DNA of 5,256 nt from Desulfobacterales bacterium (GTDB lineage: Bacteria; Desulfobacterota; Desulfobacteria; Desulfobacterales; ETH-SRB1), in assembly GCA_030669465.1 (NCBI GenBank), contig DAOVDN010000105.1, positions 1 through 5,256 of the forward strand. Direction: 5' to 3'. Positions 1-5,256 of the stretch are shown in pieces (position 1 is the first letter of the stretch; every line of letters begins with the position of its first letter). The position numbers were made by a program, and so were the translations under genes. Under the pieces are notes generated by a model. It saw nothing but the letters and a program-made list of their open reading frames with translations. It was not told the origin of the DNA and did not search any database.

Positions 1-9
1 AATGTCCAT
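1..9 (-). CDS. 5' end of a leftward gene (first three codons only)
   Basis: Only the start of this gene is in the window, so its product cannot be named. Read on the minus strand, an ATG at 9-7 is followed by codons for Asp and Ile. It is preceded by a perfect AGGAGG ribosome binding site (20-15) with a 5-nt spacer. A plausible minus-strand promoter lies further upstream. The start codon and ribosome binding site fall inside one arm of an 11-bp inverted repeat. The call depends on start signals alone; a chance ATG after a purine run cannot be excluded. Confidence 0.45.
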
Positions 10-84
10 TGCAACCTCCTGATTTTGGGTTAATAATAATTTTACAATTGATCTTTTATCACTCATAATTACAGAGGTTGCAAT
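8..84 (-). repeat. 11-bp perfect inverted repeat (8-18 / 74-84) covering a start site
   Basis: ATTGCAACCTC at 8-18 is the exact reverse complement of GAGGTTGCAAT at 74-84, with 55 bp of AT-rich sequence between. The left arm contains most of the ribosome binding site and the first bases of the ATG of the leftward gene. The right arm overlaps that gene's candidate -35 box. It could be a looped operator. Alternatively, if transcription begins to the right of 84, it could form an mRNA helix that hides the ribosome binding site. The match is seen directly; the role is inferred. Confidence 0.55.
55..83 (-). promoter_or_regulatory. candidate sigma-70 promoter for the leftward gene at 1-9
   Basis: On the minus strand, TTGCAA (83-78) lies exactly 17 bp before GATAAA (60-55). 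These match the -35 and -10 consensus at 4 of 6 positions each. Transcription would begin near position 48, giving a leader of about 40 nt before the ATG at 9. The -35 box lies within one arm of the inverted repeat 8-18/74-84, which would allow a repressor bound there to block it. Such matches are common in AT-rich DNA. Confidence 0.35.
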
Positions 85-100
85 ATTTTAGTTTATGGAG

Positions 101-173
101 TCGGCTGCTTGCTTGCCGCGTAGCGGCTTCGTCCAACAACGCGGTTTCACTCGGACGGCTAGAAGCAGCGGCC
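101..173. repeat. hairpin-rich element with a nested three-stem layout
   Basis: GC-rich stretch in AT-rich surroundings. GCTGCTT (104-110) pairs with AAGCAGC (163-169), and two hairpins lie inside: GCCGC-gta-GCGGC (115-127) and CGTCC (130-134) with GGACG (153-157). The stretch 131-157 begins with GTCCAAC, which fits the RYYYAAC end of an integron attC site, and is followed by a TTTCACTCGGAC block that resembles an attC inner arm. The matching right half, ending in GTTRRRY, is absent. At best it is a broken attC-like site; a REP-like or other foldable repeat is equally possible. No ribosome binding site supports a gene here. Confidence 0.35.
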
Positions 174-211
174 TTTTGACACATCGTAGCCGTCAAGACA
201 TACTCTAACAT

Positions 212-330
212 AATGACATTCTGCACCTGCGCGAACTCTACAAACAAATGGACGAAACGGTTCTAAAGGCTGGCAGGATATAGATATTCCTCATGATTTT
301 TACGATTATCTGCCGGAAAACGACCGATTC
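212..330 (+). pseudogene. C-terminal remnant of an Eco57I/type IIG-like DNA methylase, frame-broken
   Basis: Positions 212-268 read in one frame as ILHLRELYKQMDETVLKA. From about 271 the reading continues in a different frame as WQDIDIPHDFYDYLPENDR. Joined, they resemble the conserved tail of Eco57I-class restriction-modification methylases, where an LRELhxxMDxaVLxAYGW segment is followed by DIDLxHDFYEVDYLPENDR. At the break, the Tyr-Gly of AYGW and part of the flanking codons are missing, consistent with a small deletion that shifted the frame. Two residues (EV) also appear lost after DFY. No methylase catalytic motifs are present, so nothing functional remains. The family assignment is from memory of the motif, over about 35 residues. 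Confidence 0.55.
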
Positions 331-387
331 TACAGTTCAAGGAGCCATCTTATTAAATTCTTTTTAAATACTTTTGTGTTTTTGTAC

Positions 388-507
388 CAGGCGCTAAAAG
401 TGGCAAACAGAGGTTATGTGATGGAAAACGGCCGCATAACGCTCGTAGATTCCGCAGAAAATCTTCTTTCAAACAGAGAGGTTAGAAAGGCATATCTTGG
501 ATTGTAA
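388..507 (+). pseudogene. livF: C-terminal remnant of a LivF-type branched-chain amino acid ABC transporter ATPase
   Basis: The frame ending in TAA at 505-507 encodes 39 residues beginning QALKVANRGYVMENGR and ending REVRKAYLGL. This matches the tail of LivF, whose usual form is QNAxxALxIADRGYVLExGRI...LxxNxEVRxAYLG. The Walker A, signature and Walker B parts, roughly the first 200 residues of the family, are absent. Homology starts abruptly at about 388, preceded by 57 bp of AT-rich unrelated sequence. The same frame is open leftwards to a TGA at 214-216, so this tail is joined in frame to the methylase remnant. A short ORF could start at ATG 421, but it lacks a ribosome binding site. It appears to be a deletion or rearrangement scar. 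Confidence 0.7.
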
Positions 508-614
508 GGAGCGCTCTTAAAATTGCACGCAGATCAATTCTCTAACCCGTATAAACTGTAACTGGTACCTTTCTAAGTTATAGTCCCCATCCCTTTTTGG
601 GTAGAAACCCTGGC

Positions 615-650
615 TACCCGATAATCCCCAACCCGAAATTTTCTCAAACC
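615..650 (-). pseudogene. possible 12-residue relic of a RelE/ParE-type toxin
   Basis: On the minus strand, 650-615 encodes GLRKFRVGDYRV. This resembles the GLxKxRVGDYRVxY strand typical of RelE/ParE-family toxins. The residues on either side do not continue the family pattern, and no antitoxin frame is visible nearby. With only 12 residues, chance similarity is a real possibility; if genuine, it is a dead fragment. Confidence 0.2.
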
Positions 651-722
651 TGGAGATGGTTTCCTTCCTTGTGACATGTAAGCAGATATTTGTGGAATAG
701 CGAAATCCTCATTCTGGAGCGA

Positions 723-802
723 GGCAACCGCGTTGCCCGCCAGTGCCGGACAACGGAGTGCAAGCACTGCATGGTATACATGGCGATGGCAACCGCGTTG
801 CC
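723..802. repeat. two copies of a 15-bp palindrome, GGCAACCGCGTTGCC
   Basis: The identical sequence GGCAACCGCGTTGCC occurs at 723-737 and 788-802, 65 bp apart. Each copy is an inverted repeat (GGCAAC, cgc, GTTGCC) able to form a 6-bp stem. Its central AACCGCGTT recurs in inverted orientation at 138-146, inside the hairpin element at 101-173. The spacer between the two copies holds a further stem (741-769). Repeated palindromes in noncoding DNA suggest a REP/MITE-like family or decayed integron-type recombination sites; the window alone cannot decide. Confidence 0.5.
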
Positions 803-935
803 GGATTATCCGCCGACACGGTCGGCTTGCTCCAAAAGCGCAACAAATAATTTCTTTTTGATCACATACCAGGGAACTATCCCCAAACCTGAGAATTTAC
901 CTGTTAGTGCAGGGAAAGTTCCAGCGAACTTTTAA

Positions 936-1070
936 ACCTGTGAACGCTTACAAAATTTTATAATCTTTAAAAAATGAATATTTTTTGTTGACTAAACAAA
1001 AAGTATCAATTATTCCTCTCTTTAATAACTAAATTATATTCAGTAAATTATAGGAAACTAAAAATTTTTA
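936..1070 (+). promoter_or_regulatory. AT-rich promoter region of the symporter operon
   Basis: The best candidate is TTGACT (988-993) with a 17-bp spacer to TATTCC (1011-1016). The -35 box is good and the -10 box weak, and it would give a leader of about 60 nt. Immediately upstream is a perfect inverted repeat, AAAAAAT-gaat-ATTTTTT (969-986), placed where an UP element or operator would lie. An exact TATAAT occurs at 959-964 but lacks a good -35 box. No convincing sigma-54 element was seen. The change to strongly AT-rich sequence just before a gene with a good ribosome binding site supports promoter function; the exact boxes are uncertain. Confidence 0.4.
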
Positions 1071-1084
1071 AAGGAGGGAAGGGT

Positions 1085-1339
1085 ATGGACGAAAAGAAAA
1101 TGGCGAAATACTGGAAAAAGAACCTTTCTATAATGGTGGTTCTGCTGAGCATCTGGACATTGGTTTCGTATCTGTTCGGCATTGTTTTCGTAAACCAGCT
1201 TAATCAGATTAAGCTCGGTGGTTTTCCGCTAGGCTTCTGGTTTGCGCAGCAGGGCTCCATTTATGTCTTTGTGGCGCTAATTTTTGCCTACTGTATTTTT
1301 ATGTCAAAACTGGACAAAGAATACGACGTTCATGAATAA
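1085..1339 (+). CDS. DUF4212 small subunit of a sodium:solute symporter
   Basis: This 84-residue inner-membrane protein belongs to the DUF4212 family (TIGR03647-type putative symporter small subunit), which accompanies a large SSS-family transporter. It has a basic N-terminus (KKMAKYWKKN), a first membrane helix at about residues 14-37, and the conserved segment LGGFPLGFWFAQQGSIYVF (44-62) leading into a second helix at about 52-74. The tail LDKEYDVHE is typical of the family, and the length is normal. The start is the ATG seven bases after AAGGAGG (1071-1077). The symporter follows after an 80-bp gap, so the two are probably co-transcribed. The subunit is thought to assemble with, or help insert, the large subunit; its exact role is not established. 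Confidence 0.93.
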   Translation: MDEKKMAKYWKKNLSIMVVLLSIWTLVSYLFGIVFVNQLNQIKLGGFPLGFWFAQQGSIYVFVALIFAYCIFMSKLDKEYDVHE

Positions 1340-1419
1340 AATTGATGGGGCTCAACCCAACCTACACGAAATAGAGGTTTTTGGTCACCTACTAAATAAG
1401 TAAGGAGGAGGAATAAAAA
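1340..1419 (+). promoter_or_regulatory. intergenic leader with strong ribosome binding site for the GTG-started symporter
   Basis: The 80-bp gap holds two weak stems (TGGG/CCCA at 1346-1349/1356-1359; AGGT/ACCT at 1375-1378/1387-1390) and then AAGGAGGAGG (1402-1411), an extended ribosome binding site 8 bp before the GTG at 1420. The strong site fixes that GTG as the start and may compensate for the weaker initiation codon. Neither stem has a T tail, so I do not call a terminator between the two genes. Confidence 0.6.
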
Positions 1420-3195
1420 GTGTCTATTCTTGCATGGACTTATATAATGGTTGGAATTACTTTTAGTATCTATATAGGAATTGCGTGGACATCAAGGGTT
1501 AGGGATACTAAAGGTTTTTATGTGGCAGGAGGCGGCGTGCCGGCCCTGGCCAACGGCATGGCTACAGCGGCAGACTGGATGAGCGCCGCATCTTTTATCT
1601 CTATGGCGGGTCTCATATCTTTTATGGGATATACCGGCTGCATTTATCTTATGGGATGGACAGGAGGATATGTTCTCCTTGCTCTTTTCCTTGCTCCTTA
1701 CCTGAGAAAGTTTGGTAAATATACGGTTCCGGATTTTGTGGGTGACCGTTACTATTCAAATGTAGCGAGGACTATTGCCCTTATCTGCGCTATCTTTGTT
1801 TCATTTACATACGTTGCAGGCCAGATGCGGGGTGTTGGAATCGTGTTTAGCCGTTTCCTGGAGGTTGACGTTAACACGGGAGTCATTATCGGTATGGCAA
1901 TAGTCTTTATGTATGCGTCCCTCGGAGGGATGAAAGGTATTACCTGGACACAGGTTGCCCAGTACTGCATACTTATCATTGCCTATTTGATCCCTGCCAT
2001 TGCCATCTCTTTCAAGATAACAGGGCATTTTATCCCGCAGATAGGATTTGGCAGTACAGTAGTCGAGGGAACAAATGCAGGGATATTCCTTCTCGATGTG
2101 CTTGACAAACTGAATACAGACCTTGGTTTTGCGGAATACACCTCCGCCTTTGGCCCGGGCAACAAGTCGATGATCGATGTTTTTTGCATTACCTTTGCCC
2201 TCATGGTTGGAACGGCCGGTCTTCCGCACGTGATCGTCCGCTTTTACACTGTTCCCAGTGTCAAGGCAGCAAGACTGAGTGCAGGGTTTGCCCTGATGTT
2301 CATTGCAATTCTGTACACGACCGCTCCGTCTGTAGCGGGCTTTGCACGTTATAATATGATCGACACCTTGAACAACAAGGAATACAAGGCAGCTCCGTCA
2401 TGGTTTAAAAACTGGGAAGAAACAGGACTCGTCGCATGGGTGGACAAAAACAATGACGGGATCATACAATACAGGGCAGGTAAACCGTTTGTGGGAAAAC
2501 CAAAGTTCGCAGACAGTTCCGGTGATTATGGACAAAGGGTGATTTCCAACAAGCTGACAGCAAATGCTAACGAGCTCTATGTCGACCGTGACATCATTGT
2601 GCTGGCAAATCCTGAGATCGCCAATCTTCCTGCATGGGTTATTGCTCTGGTTGCTGCAGGAGGCCTGGCAGCGGCTTTATCGACGGCATCAGGCCTGCTC
2701 CTGGTGATATCGTCCTCTGTTTCCCATGACCTGTATTACAGATTGATAAATCCAAAGGCTACTGAAAAACAGCGACTTCTCCTGGGTCGCATTATGATCG
2801 GTGTGGCTGTTTGTATTGCAGGATATTTTGGCATACATCCCCCGGGATTTGTCGCTCAGGTGGTGGCGTTCGCTTTTGGGCTTGCTGCATCCAGCTTCTT
2901 TCCGATCATTGTTCTTGGTATATTCAACAAGAAGACCACAAAAGAAGGGGCTATTACTGGAATGGCATGCGGTATTATCTTCACAGCGATATACATTATC
3001 CAGATAAAATTTTTCGGTGTAAAACCATGGTTCTTTGGAATAAGCGCTGAAGGAATCGGAACCATAGGTATGCTCATAAATTTTGCACTGACAACTACTG
3101 TTTCGAGGTTCACTCCGGAGCCGCCTCAAGAAGTCCAGGATATGGTTGAAAGTATTCGTTATCCAAGGGGCACTGGAGAAGCAACAGCACATTAA
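1420..3195 (+). CDS. sodium:solute symporter large subunit (SSS family, VC_2705 subfamily)
   Basis: This 591-residue polytopic transporter is related to ActP-type carboxylate symporters and fits the VC_2705 subfamily (TIGR03648 type) that pairs with DUF4212. It would import a small organic acid, perhaps acetate, with sodium; the substrate is not readable from sequence. Early helices carry GFYVAGGGVPALANGMATAA (32-51) and ADWMSAASFI (51-60). The ALSTASGLLLVISSSVSHDL segment (419-438) corresponds to the helix with Ser/Thr sodium ligands and the SSS signature. About 13 helices are expected for the family. Unlike classical ActP, it has a long polar loop (about 310-402) containing DKNNDGIIQY, an EF-hand-like motif. 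The C-terminus is a short polar tail. The start is a GTG behind a strong ribosome binding site, and the stop is TAA. The ORF is intact and of normal length. Confidence 0.95.
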   Translation: MSILAWTYIMVGITFSIYIGIAWTSRVRDTKGFYVAGGGVPALANGMATAADWMSAASFISMAGLISFMGYTGCIYLMGWTGGYVLLALFLAPYLRKFGKYTVPDFVGDRYYSNVARTIALICAIFVSFTYVAGQMRGVGIVFSRFLEVDVNTGVIIGMAIVFMYASLGGMKGITWTQVAQYCILIIAYLIPAIAISFKITGHFIPQIGFGSTVVEGTNAGIFLLDVLDKLNTDLGFAEYTSAFGPGNKSMIDVFCITFALMVGTAGLPHVIVRFYTVPSVKAARLSAGFALMFIAILYTTAPSVAGFARYNMIDTLNNKEYKAAPSWFKNWEETGLVAWVDKNNDGIIQYRAGKPFVGKPKFADSSGDYGQRVISNKLTANANELYVDRDIIVLANPEIANLPAWVIALVAAGGLAAALSTASGLLLVISSSVSHDLYYRLINPKATEKQRLLLGRIMIGVAVCIAGYFGIHPPGFVAQVVAFAFGLAASSFFPIIVLGIFNKKTTKEGAITGMACGIIFTAIYIIQIKFFGVKPWFFGISAEGIGTIGMLINFALTTTVSRFTPEPPQEVQDMVESIRYPRGTGEATAH

Positions 3196-3196
3196 G

Positions 3197-3255
3197 GGTA
3201 AGTAAATAAAGTTTGAAGTGAGCTAAAGTTTAGCTCACTTCAATTTGCCCTTACC
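3197..3255. terminator. bidirectional rho-independent terminator between converging operons
   Basis: A 13-bp perfect stem, TTGAAGTGAGCTA (3213-3225) with TAGCTCACTTCAA (3231-3243), encloses a 5-nt loop. An outer GGTAAG/CTTACC pair (3197-3202/3250-3255) flanks it. Read leftwards the stem is followed by the T-rich ACTTTATTT, a good terminator tail; read rightwards it is followed by the weaker ATTT. It lies 17 bp after the symporter stop and 7 bp after the stop of the leftward gene at 3251, so it serves both. The outer stem overlaps the leftward gene's stop codon. Confidence 0.85.
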
Positions 3256-3733
3256 ACTCTTTTCCACCCTTTGGGAAGAGCTTGAGGTAAAGAAAGCCGG
3301 ATAGTGCAATCAGGGGAATAGTCTGGACAAGGCCGATAAGCGAACGGTTTTCGGGTCGAAAAAGGGAAAGGGCGCTCAGAATGAACAAAAAAATGTAACC
3401 CAAACGATTGAACCTGTATATTAGCCAGATAAGGTAGATGTTTACACCCGGCACTACAAAACTCCAGAAAGCAATAATCAGATTGCCGATTCCAGTCTCT
3501 GCAATTGACGCAGCTATTTTTCCCAGCCCGTAAAAGGTAACAGCAGCAAGGATTGCCAGAAGCAAAAAGTTCCATCCGTAGTACGATTCCTTTTTGGAAA
3601 GTTCCACACGATTGCGCAAAAACCTTTCAAACCTGTCTTCATCCATTTCAGCAGACAGTATTTCGTATATCTCTTTCTTTGTCTTTCCTTGAGCGATAAG
3701 AGTCTCTATTCTTTCTTCAATTTTCTTTGCCAC
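3251..3733 (-). CDS. hypothetical four-helix membrane protein
   Basis: I do not recognise a family for this 160-residue protein. Residues 1-50 form a charged, helical cytoplasmic region (KKIEERIETLIAQGKTKKEIYEILSA begins it in sense, up to about 28) that resembles a small helix-turn-helix or coiled segment. Four hydrophobic helices follow at about 54-77, 82-107, 111-126 and 132-154, with Arg/Lys-rich short loops and a basic tail (KLFPKGGKEW). The start is a GTG at 3733, the first possible start after an in-frame TAG at 3739-3737, with only a weak ribosome binding site (GGATAGG). It begins 14 bp after the stop of the DUF294 gene and is therefore probably translated from the same message. It ends just before the shared terminator. 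It may be a membrane partner of the DUF294 protein or the symporter; that is inference from position. Confidence 0.8.
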   Translation of the reverse strand: MAKKIEERIETLIAQGKTKKEIYEILSAEMDEDRFERFLRNRVELSKKESYYGWNFLLLAILAAVTFYGLGKIAASIAETGIGNLIIAFWSFVVPGVNIYLIWLIYRFNRLGYIFLFILSALSLFRPENRSLIGLVQTIPLIALSGFLYLKLFPKGGKEW

Positions 3734-3747
3734 GGCCTATCCATTCC

Positions 3748-5256
3748 CTATAGCTTCAGGTGAAAATAATCTTCTACAAAAGCCTGCACTTCGCTTATAA
3801 GCAAAAAGGCTTTCTTAAGGGTATGTCTCTCAATATCTGTAAGTTCAGAGGGGTTTATATAGTTATCGGGCCCTTCGGTATTTTCTCTCATATCAAGTTG
3901 ATGTTCGAGACGAAGCTGCATCTGAAATTCGTATGATTCCCTTATCCTGGTTGCAAAGTCTCCGGATATGAAATTTTGCTCTTTAAGAGACTCTATTCTC
4001 TCAAGGGTATTTGTAGCTGCAATCCCATGATCAAGAGACATGAGACGGGCAAAATCAACAAACGGCACAAGTCCTTTTGTCTTTAGATCAATATGCTTTT
4101 TATGTTTGCCGTTCTTTTCCACGATGAAATTCTTAAACAGGGAAAGTGGGGGCCTTGCAGTCATGCAATCCCTTGCCAAATGGTGAATAAAGATCTTTTC
4201 CTTAAGGCCCCTTTTGACAAGATGGTTTCGCAGCCTGTGGGCCAGCTCAATCTTGCCAAAGGCAGATCTGAAGTCAAAAAATATGGTTGAGTGTAGAACC
4301 TCATCCGGATCAGGAGAGAATATCAAGTGATCAAAGAGTCTTTGCCATTCTGAGAAAGGCTGGTTCCACTTAGGATTTGAGGCCATTATGTCTCCCTTGC
4401 ACAGGGAATAGCCGCATGCAGCAAGATGGTTCACAGCCTTTTTGGCTAACTTCAAGAAATATTCCCTGGCTTCTTTTTTCCGGTCCGGGCCATCAGGGTC
4501 TTCGTATATGATAGCATTGTCCTGATCGGTTGCAAAAGTCTGTTCCTTCCTCCCCTCGCTTCCCATGACTATCCAGCAAAATGGTAGAGGCGGGGATCCT
4601 ATCTCCTCTATCAGGAGGGTCAGGATGCGGTCCAATATCTGATCATTGAGCACAGTAATCATGCGTGTGATATTGTTTGCCTTTGCACCATCCTGAACCA
4701 GAGCCCTCACAACATCCATAATTTTTTTTGAGAGAGGGTAGAGTCCTTCAATTTTTGTCTGAGCAACTATTTCTCCAAACAATGCTATGGGGGATTTTCC
4801 CTGCAACAAGAGTATGTCATGAGCCGTTATAACACCCGTGATTTCTCCCTGTTGTTCAACAGCAAGGTGGTGGATACGGTTTTTCAGCATGAAAAGGAGA
4901 GCATCAAAGCAGACTGCCTGCGACGATATGCTCTTTACCGGAGATGTCATGATCGACTTTACCGGTTCGTCTGAACTGATTCCCCTTGCAATCAGCTTTG
5001 TCCTGAGGTCTTTATCCGTAACTATGCCGTTCACCTTTCCATCCTTGCCCTTGACAAGGAGTGAGCCTATCCGGTACCTGGCCATTTTTTCGGATGCTGC
5101 TCGAACTGTATCATCAGGCAGGCAGGTGCGGGGAGTCCTTTTTATAGTTCCGCCAATATCCTGGCTGAAAAGGTAAAGAGCGCTCTGGGCTTTGGGAGCG
5201 GCCTTTTTTCTGCGCAGCTCGGAGTATGCCGCATGAATATACTTTTCGCAAAAATT
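3748..5256 (-). CDS. CBS-pair and DUF294 nucleotidyltransferase-like signalling protein (N-terminus outside window)
   Basis: 502 residues are visible, open to the window edge; an internal Met at 5085 would cut the first CBS domain, so the real start lies beyond 5256. The visible N-terminal segment leads into a CBS pair (about residues 38-155; IGSLLVKGKDGKVNGIVTDK, then IHHLAVEQQGEITGVITAHD). Next is a DUF294 nucleotidyltransferase domain (about 180-320) with GSEGRKEQTFATDQDNAI (232-249), GDIMASNPKW (288-297) and DFRSAFG. A DUF294_C helical domain (about 355-495) includes DLKTKGLVPFVDFARLMSL. Relatives usually carry an N-terminal cyclic-nucleotide-binding domain and total about 620-650 residues, so roughly 130 are missing. 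The TDQDN acidic residues and GSxGRxEQ motif are intact, suggesting a GlnD-like nucleotide-transfer activity, unproven for the family. It is cytoplasmic and is followed by the membrane protein at 3251-3733. Confidence 0.93.
   Translation of the reverse strand, partial: NFCEKYIHAAYSELRRKKAAPKAQSALYLFSQDIGGTIKRTPRTCLPDDTVRAASEKMARYRIGSLLVKGKDGKVNGIVTDKDLRTKLIARGISSDEPVKSIMTSPVKSISSQAVCFDALLFMLKNRIHHLAVEQQGEITGVITAHDILLLQGKSPIALFGEIVAQTKIEGLYPLSKKIMDVVRALVQDGAKANNITRMITVLNDQILDRILTLLIEEIGSPPLPFCWIVMGSEGRKEQTFATDQDNAIIYEDPDGPDRKKEAREYFLKLAKKAVNHLAACGYSLCKGDIMASNPKWNQPFSEWQRLFDHLIFSPDPDEVLHSTIFFDFRSAFGKIELAHRLRNHLVKRGLKEKIFIHHLARDCMTARPPLSLFKNFIVEKNGKHKKHIDLKTKGLVPFVDFARLMSLDHGIAATNTLERIESLKEQNFISGDFATRIRESYEFQMQLRLEHQLDMRENTEGPDNYINPSELTDIERHTLKKAFLLISEVQAFVEDYFHLKL

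Larger units (their letters stand above)
508..935. other. noncoding stretch rich in short hairpins
   Basis: I find no gene with start signals here. The two open frames in it (690-935 rightward; 767-573 leftward, GTG start) lack ribosome binding sites and encode compositionally odd peptides. Short stems include GGGTAG/CTACCC (599-604/614-619), AAACC/GGTTT (646-650/658-662), CAGTGC/GCACTG (741-746/764-769), CGGA/TCCG (802-805/809-812) and GCCGAC/GTCGGC (812-817/821-826), plus two copies of a 15-bp palindrome listed separately. None is followed by a clear T run, so they do not look like ordinary terminators. The stretch appears to be decayed accessory DNA. Confidence 0.5.

Noticed and set aside
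59..247. 62-residue leftward open frame with TTG start
   Set aside because: No ribosome binding site; it runs antisense through the methylase remnant and the hairpin element.
561..578. Possible sigma-54 promoter around TGGTACC
   Set aside because: The -12 GC element is missing at the required distance, and no gene starts nearby.
573..767. 64-residue leftward open frame with GTG start
   Set aside because: No start signals and no domain beyond the 12-residue RelE/ParE-like stretch, which is recorded separately as a possible relic.
690..935. 81-residue rightward open frame
   Set aside because: No ribosome binding site before its ATG, it runs through the palindrome cluster, and the peptide has no recognisable domain or normal composition.
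939..954. CRP/FNR-like site TGTGAACGCTTACA upstream of the symporter operon
   Set aside because: Only the left half matches TGTGA; the right half does not fit TCACA at the required spacing.
1340..1401. Terminator between the DUF4212 gene and the symporter
   Set aside because: The stems are only about 4 bp and lack a T run.
3748..5085. Taking the Met at 5085 as the start of the DUF294 protein
   Set aside because: The frame is open for 57 further codons to the window edge, and those residues supply the beginning of the first CBS domain, so the gene is partial.

Overview
The window reads as chromosomal DNA of a Gram-negative anaerobe or facultative anaerobe. A deltaproteobacterium (Desulfobacterota/Syntrophales-like) is my best guess, with other symporter-bearing groups such as Nitrospirota possible. 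The guess rests on gene content (a DUF4212/VC_2705-type sodium symporter beside a CBS-DUF294 signalling protein) and moderate GC, not on any marker gene.

Layout. Positions 1-9 hold the first three codons of a leftward gene, with a strong ribosome binding site and an 11-bp inverted repeat that covers its start. Positions about 100-935 are a gene-poor scar: a hairpin-rich element (101-173), the frame-broken tail of an Eco57I-type DNA methylase (212-330), the C-terminal 39 codons of a LivF-type ABC ATPase (388-507), and a palindrome-rich noncoding block (about 575-830). An AT-rich promoter region follows (936-1070). It leads into a two-gene rightward operon: a small DUF4212 membrane subunit (1085-1339) and a 591-residue sodium:solute symporter (1420-3195). 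A strong bidirectional terminator (3213-3243) separates this from a converging leftward operon. That operon holds a cNMP/CBS/DUF294 nucleotidyltransferase-like protein (3748 to beyond the window end; its N-terminus is missing) followed 14 bp later by a 160-residue four-helix membrane protein of unknown function (3251-3733).

How the genes fit together. The symporter pair probably imports a small carboxylate such as acetate or a related acid, driven by sodium. From family knowledge, DUF294/CBS proteins are often encoded beside such symporters, so the leftward operon may sense nucleotides or energy state and tune uptake or carboxylate metabolism. That link is inference from neighbourhood only.

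Nothing here is a clearly new defence or mobile system. The most unusual points are an EF-hand-like acidic loop in the symporter, the start-sequestering repeat at the left edge, the in-frame joining of two unrelated gene tails, and repeated GC palindromes in the scar.
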